Positions 1-5,235 of a stretch of 6,137 nt of DNA are shown in pieces. The translations under genes and the position numbers were made by a program. Source of the DNA: Lewinella sp039816955. GTDB lineage: Bacteria; Bacteroidota; Bacteroidia; Chitinophagales; Saprospiraceae. Positions within the stretch are counted from its first letter, which is position 1; every line of letters begins with the position of its first letter. The notes below the pieces were generated by a model, which made no database searches, had not been told where the DNA came from, and worked only from the letters and a program-made list of their open reading frames with translations. The DNA is taken from positions 1 to 6,137 of the forward strand of contig JBCBWU010000313.1 of NCBI GenBank assembly GCA_039816955.1. The letters are read 5' to 3'.

Positions 1-1
1 C

Positions 2-511
2 ATGGGCTTTGCGGATTGGCACGAAACAACAAGGAATGGTACTACATTTTGTGATCCTGGTGATGGAGTTGAGGTAACTCTAGTGGATGGTACCGTCTTT
101 AAGTATGTTAGACGCTGGTACTTTTACAAAGATCATATTATCGGCACTGGCATTACCGGTGAGAGAAGTGCAAGCGGAGACAGAGTGCAGATTTTTTTTG
201 TAATTGATGAGGTCAAGGCCAGCGCTCTACAGTTTCCAGATGAAGTCACCTGGATCAATTCTATTCAGCAGGCCGGTCTACATCCCAAATTCTGGACTCG
301 CTGGTATATAGATAATTGGAACTACATGCACCTACTCGGATTTTGGCTGCTATTTGGTTTCCCAGTAACTATACCCCTTATCGTTTTTCATATTCGCTGG
401 GTGATTAAACTCATAAAAACTAGACAGCGTAAATGGATTAAATATTTGCTGATTTTTCCTGTTACAATCCTCTTTTTATTTCTGCTCAGTAGTTTTCCAG
501 GAAGTTTCTGA
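2..511 (+). CDS. Unrecognised membrane protein with two C-terminal transmembrane segments, probably 5'-partial
   Basis: I do not recognise this family. The frame is open from the window edge to a TGA at 509-511 (169 residues from the first ATG). Residues 1-105 look soluble and beta-rich, with a strand pattern around a VDGTVFKY motif (28-35) and an IFFVIDEVKA segment (64-73), like small barrel domains, but this is only an impression. Two hydrophobic stretches follow, about residues 111-131 and 148-164, separated by a strongly basic loop (132-147, rich in Arg and Lys). By the positive-inside rule that loop is cytoplasmic, which places the N-terminal domain in the periplasm. That would need an export signal, and none is present after the ATG at position 2, so the true start is probably left of the window. 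The gene on its right is an unrelated SCP2 fragment 63 bases away. It is probably a real gene with unknown function. Confidence 0.6.
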   Translation: MGFADWHETTRNGTTFCDPGDGVEVTLVDGTVFKYVRRWYFYKDHIIGTGITGERSASGDRVQIFFVIDEVKASALQFPDEVTWINSIQQAGLHPKFWTRWYIDNWNYMHLLGFWLLFGFPVTIPLIVFHIRWVIKLIKTRQRKWIKYLLIFPVTILFLFLLSSFPGSF

Positions 512-574
512 TTTATTCTAACCTCCTGAAATCTAACGTTTGCGTTTTGAAGAATTATCAACCTGTTCCATTTT

Positions 575-820
575 GTGCTAACTGGCCCTGTTCCGAGGGA
601 ATGGAAAATTGATCTCAACAAGTCACCTGGTGTGGTCCGTAGAGGCGCAGTGAAAGAGCCGAAAGTCACCTTCACTGTTTCCGACAAGCACCTCACGTGG
701 ATTGGGAAAGGCGAAATGAGCTTGCAAGCCGCGTTCATTCAAGGCCACCTCCAGATTGATGGAGATTCTACTATGGCGATGAAATTGGGGACGATACTGT
801 CGAAATTGGAGAAGATGTAG
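575..820 (+). CDS. SCP2 sterol/lipid-binding domain protein, N-terminally truncated (probable gene remnant)
   Basis: The 81-residue product from a GTG start matches the C-terminal three quarters of the SCP2 sterol carrier fold, a small domain (about 100 residues or more) that binds lipids in a hydrophobic tunnel. Recognisable parts are the TG..REWKIDL strand (3-14), the PKVTFTVSDKHL strand and turn (29-40), and the characteristic stretch Gly-Glu-Met then AAFIQGHLQIDGD (52-64), followed by the AMKL helix (68-71). The amphipathic N-terminal helix of the family is absent. Codons 551-574, upstream of the GTG, read RIINLFHF, which still fits the family (an F-x-F-x-L-T-G strand), and are then cut by a TGA at 548-550. 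The GTG is therefore probably not the ancestral start. No Shine-Dalgarno site is visible. The protein is either a remnant or a shortened product; fold and family are fairly sure, function is doubtful. It could once have been the tail of a longer protein. Confidence 0.7.
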   Translation: MLTGPVPREWKIDLNKSPGVVRRGAVKEPKVTFTVSDKHLTWIGKGEMSLQAAFIQGHLQIDGDSTMAMKLGTILSKLEKM

Positions 821-1183
821 GGAGGGGGAAGATTTAAAATTTGCCCTAGGTGTTCAAAATAAATCATGTGTGCTCGAATCATGATATCCGGGTTGGATAT
901 GATTTGATTTTTATGTTAAAGTACTACGTAAAACTTGCATCTAAGACCAAAATACTTTAATATAAGAAATAGAAAACGACGACTCTCAACTTCACTTTTT
1001 GGAGCTTATCATTAGTAGCTCCGCTCTACATTTCGCGTATATTCTAACACAGTAGGTTAAACAAGACTATTACCCCTAATCGGGAGCTTTTGCCGTGTGC
1101 AAAAGGGTCCCTTTAATGGCTTTATGCTTTGAGTAGCACGGCGCCAAATGGAAGATTTTTTTCATTTAAATACTATTTATAAT
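821..1183. other. AT-rich intergenic region without a recognisable gene
   Basis: No convincing reading frame was found on either strand between the SCP2 remnant and the protease signal peptide. It is AT-rich: the block 901-960 has 15 G/C of 60 by hand count. It contains small inverted repeats: ATCATG at 863-868 with CATGAT at 880-885; ATATCC at 884-889 with GGATAT at 895-900; GGAGCT at 1001-1006 with AGCTCC at 1017-1022; and a stronger hairpin at 1082-1111 listed separately. No tRNA or rRNA signature was seen. The protease promoter should be here, but I could not place a Bacteroidetes-type -33 TTTG / -7 TAnnTTTG pair with correct spacing. Confidence 0.6.
1082..1111 (+). terminator. Strong hairpin, possible terminator or leader structure
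   Basis: The arms GGGA-G-CTTTTGC (1082-1093) and GCAAAAG-GG-TCCC (1099-1111) pair as 4 bp, a small internal loop (one G against two G), then 7 bp, closed by the five-base loop CGTGT. TTT and further T-rich sequence follow, but there is no continuous T tract. It could end transcripts from the left or sit in the protease leader about 72 bases before its ATG. The pairing is seen directly; the role is inferred. Confidence 0.35.
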
Positions 1184-1234
1184 ATGATGATTAGAATTTT
1201 TTTTGTGTTTGCCTTATGGTATTCACCTTTAATC
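1184..1234 (+). other. Out-of-frame 5' end of the protease gene (signal-peptide start)
   Basis: A tandem ATG ATG at 1184-1189 opens a short frame reading MMIRIFFVFALWYSPLI, which stops at a TAA (1235-1237). Its first residues are a good signal-peptide start: a basic Arg and then a hydrophobic core. The protease frame beginning at 1216 supplies the matching second half, a hydrophobic segment ending in Leu-Ser-Ala-Gln, a usual signal-peptidase site in Bacteroidetes. The two halves differ in frame. One extra T, or two fewer, in the T8 run at 1197-1204 would fuse them into a normal signal peptide of about 23 residues (22 with two fewer). The protease frame has no upstream alternative start, because a TAG lies at 1192-1194. 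Confidence 0.6.
1197..1204 (+). repeat. T8 homopolymer inside the signal-peptide coding region
   Basis: Eight consecutive T residues lie exactly where the reading frame of the protease signal peptide changes. Homopolymers of this size are prone both to replication slippage and to base-calling errors. T9 or T6 would give an intact gene start; the T8 seen here does not. Confidence 0.7.
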
Positions 1235-3675
1235 TAACCTTATCTGCACAAGGTTCTAATGACGGTTACTTTTATGTGTACCCTAAGACCTCACAAGCAC
1301 AACCTGATGGAAATAATCGCAGTAATTCAGCAGCCCTCAATAGTCTGTTGGACCAATTTGGTGTAGTATCTTACATCAAATCATTTCCAGGCGCTCCTAC
1401 AAGTTCGTTTCTTAACAATGCTTACGAAATGCACTTCAATGGGGATCCTGGTAGCTTTCTAACCGCCCTTTATAATTCTGATTTGTTTAGCTACGTAGAT
1501 CCAACAGGCTATGCTGCTAGCCTTGCGGCATTAGAAGAGGGTTACACACTAGAATCCGAAATAGCTCTTAACAATTGTACTATTCCCCTGGCTGTCAATG
1601 ACCCATATGCTGCTGGCCCCACGGATCCTGGTCCATTTAACAATCGCTGGAATATTGATGCAATGGAAATGGAGTGTGCATGGAGTATTACTACTGGTAA
1701 TCCCGACATAGTTATCGCTGTAGTGGATACTGAATTTGAAAATGATCATCCAGATTTAATTGGACAACTATTACCAGATTGGGAACGTGTACCAGGAGAT
1801 GAGCTTATTAGTATAAATGGTATACATCATGGCACTACGGTGATGGCTGATGCAGTTGCAACTCCGAACAATGGAATTTGCATTGCAGGAACGGGGTATA
1901 ATTCAACTGGTGCAGGTTATGTTGTCCCTTATACTGGCGGAATCACAGCAGCTATCTGGCCTGGGATTTGGACAGCTGGTTTTATTGATAGACGTCCAAT
2001 TATTAATGTAAGTTGGGTCATAATTGGAGATTGGTTACCAAACGATCCTAACCCATTCCCTAATCCGTTCCCAACAGACTTACCTACTATCACAGAGGCT
2101 GTTCAATTAATAGTTGACCAAGGTTCGTTGATTGTTCTTGGAGCAGGAAATGATGGCAACCCCGATTTTCTTACACATGCGGGAACACCTTATGCGTCAA
2201 TTCCTGGTGTAGTCATTGCAACTGGTCTGAGTGCTACGTTAAGACATGGAGTTACTGAAACGCGGCATTATGCTGAAGTTGACCTTTGTGCGCCATCGAG
2301 AACGTTGAATGTTATAAGAAGAGGTACAGGACCTGTAACCTTTTTCGCAGGCAATGGTGGTTCTTCTCACTCTGCACCATTCGTTGCTGGAATTGCTGCA
2401 TTATGTTTAGATGTTAATCCTTGCCTAAACCCAATTGAATTAGAAGCTTTATTAAAAGGTACAACAAGTGAAGTTGCTGACGCTTCTAATTTTCCAGACA
2501 TAATTGGCACTGGCTACGTGAACGCCTACCAAGCTGTTCTCGCCGCCTCGGAAAAGTTATCCAACCATACGATTACCACAGATGAAACCTGGGATTACCC
2601 ACGTCGTATTGAAGGTACGCTGACCATTCAATCCGGGGCAAAGCTAACGCTGACCTCCACAATTGCCTGTGCCTTTGACTCTAAGATTGTAGTCGAGGTA
2701 GGCGGAGAACTCATTATCGATGGTGGGTGGCTGCGCCGCGACTGTGAGAATAATAAAAACTGGAAAGGTATAGAAGTACTGGGCAACCCCTCGGTTAATC
2801 AATTTAGTAGCGGAGCACAAGGCAAAGTGACCTTGAATAATGCCATTATTGAGCACGCTGAGATTGGTGTTTCACTCTTCCGCCGCCAAACGTACGCCCA
2901 GGGTGGTGGTATCCTGTTGGCTGATAACAGCACTTTTCGTAATTGTCAGAATGGTGTAGCCTTTGCTAAATACACTAATATATTTCCTACCAATGGCAAT
3001 CCAGTAGCCAACCTTAGTCGTATCGAGAAGTGTGTCTTTACACTCGATGATGACTTTAGTTTTGATGAAGGGGGAGAACATATTCAACTAGATCGCGTGA
3101 CCAGAATCAACATTCACAACAGCACACTCCAGGACGAACGGACCAGCTACGTGGAGGCCAACGACCTCCAAGATGGCATCTGGAGCTCAAATGCTACCTT
3201 CTGGTTGACAGGCGACGTCATTAGCAATATGCGTTACGGCATCAAAGCCGAAAATATCAAGAGCGGCCGCACCTTTCGGGTAGATGACAATGTCTTTACC
3301 AATAATTTTTTCGGTATGAGCGTACGGGCAGTAGACAACTTTGAATTCACCGATAACGCTATCTCCGTTGGCGGATTTTCTGGCCCCACCACTGAGTTTA
3401 CCTTTCCCAACCGGCAAACTGGCTTACACGTAGACCAATCTTCCGGTTTCTTTATTGAGGATAACGACTTTGTAGCAGCAGCTACTTTACCAACTGGCGC
3501 AGAGCCGGTAGGTTTGGCCGTGAATAATACTAACATTGGAACGGCCGGAGATTTGAATAGTGAGACTAACCAAGCCTTTCGTAATACTTTTTCCGGCTTG
3601 TACCGGGCAAACGTCGCCAACGGAGAAAATGGAGGTAATGAAGGTTTCGGCGGCTTTAGATATTTCTGCAATTAA
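1216..3675 (+). CDS. Secreted subtilisin-like serine protease (S8) with beta-helix domain, N-terminal part of a broken gene
   Basis: The product is a predicted extracellular endopeptidase. From the ATG at 1216 it has a truncated signal peptide ending LSAQ (9-12), a prodomain-like region (about 14-100), and an S8 catalytic domain (about 150-446). The triad is visible: Asp171 in IAVVDTEFENDHPDL, His205 in HGTTV, and Ser384 in GSSHSAPFVAG. The oxyanion Asn312 lies in GAGND. The motifs are slightly divergent (DTE for DTG, GSS for GTS), but all key residues remain. Residues about 455-815 resemble a right-handed parallel beta-helix, with repeated short strands and Asn-rich turns, a fold that often binds or cleaves polysaccharide. 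The frame stops at TAA (3673-3675) in the middle of a conserved-looking segment, and the same frame continues to a T9SS tail at 5121. The ATG at 1216 is probably not the native start (see the 1184 entry). The protease assignment is confident; activity of this allele is doubtful. Confidence 0.85.
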   Translation: MVFTFNLTLSAQGSNDGYFYVYPKTSQAQPDGNNRSNSAALNSLLDQFGVVSYIKSFPGAPTSSFLNNAYEMHFNGDPGSFLTALYNSDLFSYVDPTGYAASLAALEEGYTLESEIALNNCTIPLAVNDPYAAGPTDPGPFNNRWNIDAMEMECAWSITTGNPDIVIAVVDTEFENDHPDLIGQLLPDWERVPGDELISINGIHHGTTVMADAVATPNNGICIAGTGYNSTGAGYVVPYTGGITAAIWPGIWTAGFIDRRPIINVSWVIIGDWLPNDPNPFPNPFPTDLPTITEAVQLIVDQGSLIVLGAGNDGNPDFLTHAGTPYASIPGVVIATGLSATLRHGVTETRHYAEVDLCAPSRTLNVIRRGTGPVTFFAGNGGSSHSAPFVAGIAALCLDVNPCLNPIELEALLKGTTSEVADASNFPDIIGTGYVNAYQAVLAASEKLSNHTITTDETWDYPRRIEGTLTIQSGAKLTLTSTIACAFDSKIVVEVGGELIIDGGWLRRDCENNKNWKGIEVLGNPSVNQFSSGAQGKVTLNNAIIEHAEIGVSLFRRQTYAQGGGILLADNSTFRNCQNGVAFAKYTNIFPTNGNPVANLSRIEKCVFTLDDDFSFDEGGEHIQLDRVTRINIHNSTLQDERTSYVEANDLQDGIWSSNATFWLTGDVISNMRYGIKAENIKSGRTFRVDDNVFTNNFFGMSVRAVDNFEFTDNAISVGGFSGPTTEFTFPNRQTGLHVDQSSGFFIEDNDFVAAATLPTGAEPVGLAVNNTNIGTAGDLNSETNQAFRNTFSGLYRANVANGENGGNEGFGGFRYFCN

Positions 3676-3705
3676 AATACAATTAATGTTTGCACCGATT
3701 TCACC
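3673..3705 (+). other. In-frame TAA and open continuation joining the two halves of the protease gene
   Basis: After codons for GFRYFCN comes a single TAA (3673-3675). The same frame then reads NTINVCTDFTV without another stop into the 3' half. The sequence on both sides fits one continuous segment like those in large Saprospiria exoproteins (a YxCN motif, then a DFxV strand, then GSIAAVQ). No start codon with a leader or ribosome-binding site lies between the halves. A CAA-to-TAA change (Gln to stop) is the simplest origin. Confidence 0.75.
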
Positions 3706-5121
3706 GTGTTTGACGGAAGTATCGCTGCGGTACAACAAGCAGATAACGGAAATGCTACTGGCAATACTTTTACCCAAGATGATAGTTGTAACCCTTTTAG
3801 TGATTTTGATAATTCTAATGGAAATATTATCACTTATCACTATTATGATGGGAGCTCTGGAAATATAGAAGAACCATTATTTGTCTCTGCCATCGATTTT
3901 GAAAAGCTTATCCAAACTGAAAATCTATGCACAAATAATGACGGCTCTACTGGCCCACTACCGCCCGGAGGAGATGGAACAATTATAAGTCAGTTCCCAA
4001 CGGTGCGGCAAAACTACCTAAATCTCCGCTCGCAATACACCAGCCAATTAGACGGGGGAGATACGGATTTTGTACTGAGTGCGATTGCGGGCATGGGTAG
4101 CGGCAGCTTTAGTATCTACCAACAACTCCAACAACTATCGCCCTGGCTATCCAGCGAAGTATTACTGGCCTTTACGGATCATGCTACACCGAGCGCTACG
4201 GAAAAAGAAAACCTCCTGAGCGCCAATCCGGACGGTATTAAAGGTAGTGCCTTGAACAATAGCATCGCAAACGGCGGCTGGTTCACCAGTCAACAGATCG
4301 CCAATATCCAAACTGCTGCTCAGGGAACCACTACCCGTACCCAGCTAGAAAATAACCTGCGGGCCGCGCAAGCCGAGCTACAGGATATCACCCAGGCACT
4401 GGAGAACTACTACCAAATAGACGAAGCCGATAGTGGTACTGACTACGCCAACCAGGCCACCTGGGCCGCTAATGGAGAAAGCTTGGATGGTTACTTACGA
4501 AGTATTGACAATCGCTTATGGGCAGCTGATATCACTACGGCCCAAAATGAAATAGCGACACTACAAGCGCTGGACATGAGCACTCAACAGACACAAGAAG
4601 TAAGCTATTTTGTGCAACTTAAAAACCTGGAAATCGATCTCTTGAATAGCAGCCGTGGCTACGACGAAGCGACCACCACCGAAATTGGTGACTTGCAGAC
4701 AATAGCCACCCAAAGCGCTGGCCGAGCTGGGATACAGGCGCAAAATTGGTTACATTTATTGAGTGTAAGCGGAGCACAAAATGAAGCATATTGGGGAAGC
4801 TCCAGTGCTGCACTCATGGGGCAGGAACAGGTGCCCGGGGCACCAGCAGCAGTAGCTACAATACCGGGATACTTGCAAGTACACCCTAATCCCAGTACCG
4901 GTCTGTTCCGCTTCCATTATCAGCTATCCGAGGAGATGATAGAAAGTACCGTGCGTATTTATGACTTAAGCGGGCAAATAGTACACCAGCAGGTAGTGGC
5001 TCCCGGCACTCACTTTAGCTGGCAACCGCTAAGTAACGAAGCCGGATTTTATTTCTTCGTGCTGGAAGGTCAAAATGGAAAACTACTTCAGCAAGGGAAA
5101 CTAGTGTATATGCCGGAATGA
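3706..5121 (+). CDS. C-terminal part of the broken protease gene: linker, helical region and T9SS type A sorting domain
   Basis: The 471 codons are in the same frame as the upstream protease and are separated from it by one stop. The GTG at 3706 is only the first possible start and is unlikely to be a real one. Residues 2-95 are a polar, Asn/Asp/Gly-rich linker with the GSIAAVQ and GNTFTQ motifs. Residues about 96-360 are predicted alpha-helical, rich in Gln, Ala and Leu, and include a PWLSSEVLLAF helix (146-156) of a type I associate with large secreted proteins of Lewinella-like bacteria. Residues 389-470 are a T9SS type A sorting domain: HPNPSTG at the first strand, VRIYDLSGQIV in the middle, and a GFYFFVLEG...KLVYM ending. 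In T9SS substrates this domain directs outer-membrane export and is then removed, often with attachment to a surface glycolipid. Without the upstream signal peptide this half alone could not be exported, so it has no plausible independent function. Confidence 0.8.
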   Translation: MFDGSIAAVQQADNGNATGNTFTQDDSCNPFSDFDNSNGNIITYHYYDGSSGNIEEPLFVSAIDFEKLIQTENLCTNNDGSTGPLPPGGDGTIISQFPTVRQNYLNLRSQYTSQLDGGDTDFVLSAIAGMGSGSFSIYQQLQQLSPWLSSEVLLAFTDHATPSATEKENLLSANPDGIKGSALNNSIANGGWFTSQQIANIQTAAQGTTTRTQLENNLRAAQAELQDITQALENYYQIDEADSGTDYANQATWAANGESLDGYLRSIDNRLWAADITTAQNEIATLQALDMSTQQTQEVSYFVQLKNLEIDLLNSSRGYDEATTTEIGDLQTIATQSAGRAGIQAQNWLHLLSVSGAQNEAYWGSSSAALMGQEQVPGAPAAVATIPGYLQVHPNPSTGLFRFHYQLSEEMIESTVRIYDLSGQIVHQQVVAPGTHFSWQPLSNEAGFYFFVLEGQNGKLLQQGKLVYMPE

Positions 5122-5133
5122 TGCGAAATGCTT

Positions 5134-5158
5134 GGGGTAAAGTTCCACAACTTTCCCT
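5134..5158 (+). terminator. Hairpin just after the protease stop codon, possible terminator
   Basis: GGGG-T-AAAGTT (5134-5144) pairs with AACTTT-CCC-T (5149-5158) around the loop CCAC: 6 bp, a bulged T, then GGG/CCC and a G-T pair. It begins 12 bases after the TGA at 5119-5121, where a transcript end is expected. No T tract follows, so intrinsic termination is uncertain. Confidence 0.4.
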
Positions 5159-5187
5159 TAGTGTAGTAAATAATTAATAAACACCCT

Positions 5188-5221
5188 GCTCGCGGTGATG
5201 ACCATTGTTGTCACTGCGAGC
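5188..5221. repeat. Long imperfect palindrome in the spacer, hairpin or dispersed repeat element
   Basis: The left arm GCTCGCGGTGATGA (5188-5201) and the right arm TTGTCACTGCGAGC (5208-5221) pair over 14 positions with three G-T wobbles, around the six-base loop CCATTG. The stem ends 14 bases before the next gene's ATG. The TCACTGCGAGC arm resembles the GTCATTGCGAGC palindromes that I recall as dispersed repeats in several bacterial genomes, so this may be a REP-like copy. It could also act as a terminator or leader structure. The pairing is certain; the identity is inferred. Confidence 0.5.
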
Positions 5222-5235
5222 ATTAGCTCTTGCGT

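Noticed and set aside
531..546. ATCTAAC followed by a short inverted repeat (AACG/CGTT), considered as an integron attC start
   Set aside because: The first seven bases fit RYYYAAC, but no matching GTTRRRY end lies at a suitable distance and the stem is only 4 bp.
388..738. A 116-codon frame on the minus strand
   Set aside because: It overlaps both the membrane-protein gene and the SCP2 frame, and its translation shows no domain pattern. The SCP2 reading on the opposite strand is convincing.
863..1022. Several 6-bp inverted repeats in the intergenic region, considered as operators or a small RNA
   Set aside because: Pairs this short are expected by chance in AT-rich DNA, and there is no associated promoter or T tract.
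1178..1183. TATAAT, resembling a sigma-70 -10 box
   Set aside because: It abuts the ATG at 1184, leaving no leader, and has no matching upstream element. Bacteroidetes promoters use a different consensus.
3673..3678. Programmed stop-codon readthrough at TAA
   Set aside because: The context TAA-A is not a known leaky context and no downstream structure stands out. A nonsense mutation or error is simpler.
3234..3840. Long minus-strand frames opposite the protease gene (145 and 117 codons)
   Set aside because: They are Ser/Lys-rich antisense translations of the beta-helix and linker, without recognisable motifs or start context. The + strand reading is clearly the real one.
3560..3868. A 102-codon + strand frame across the TAA, considered as a frameshift bridge
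   Set aside because: The protease frame itself is in phase on both sides of the TAA and reads sensibly across it, so no frameshift is needed. The alternative frame has no domain signature.
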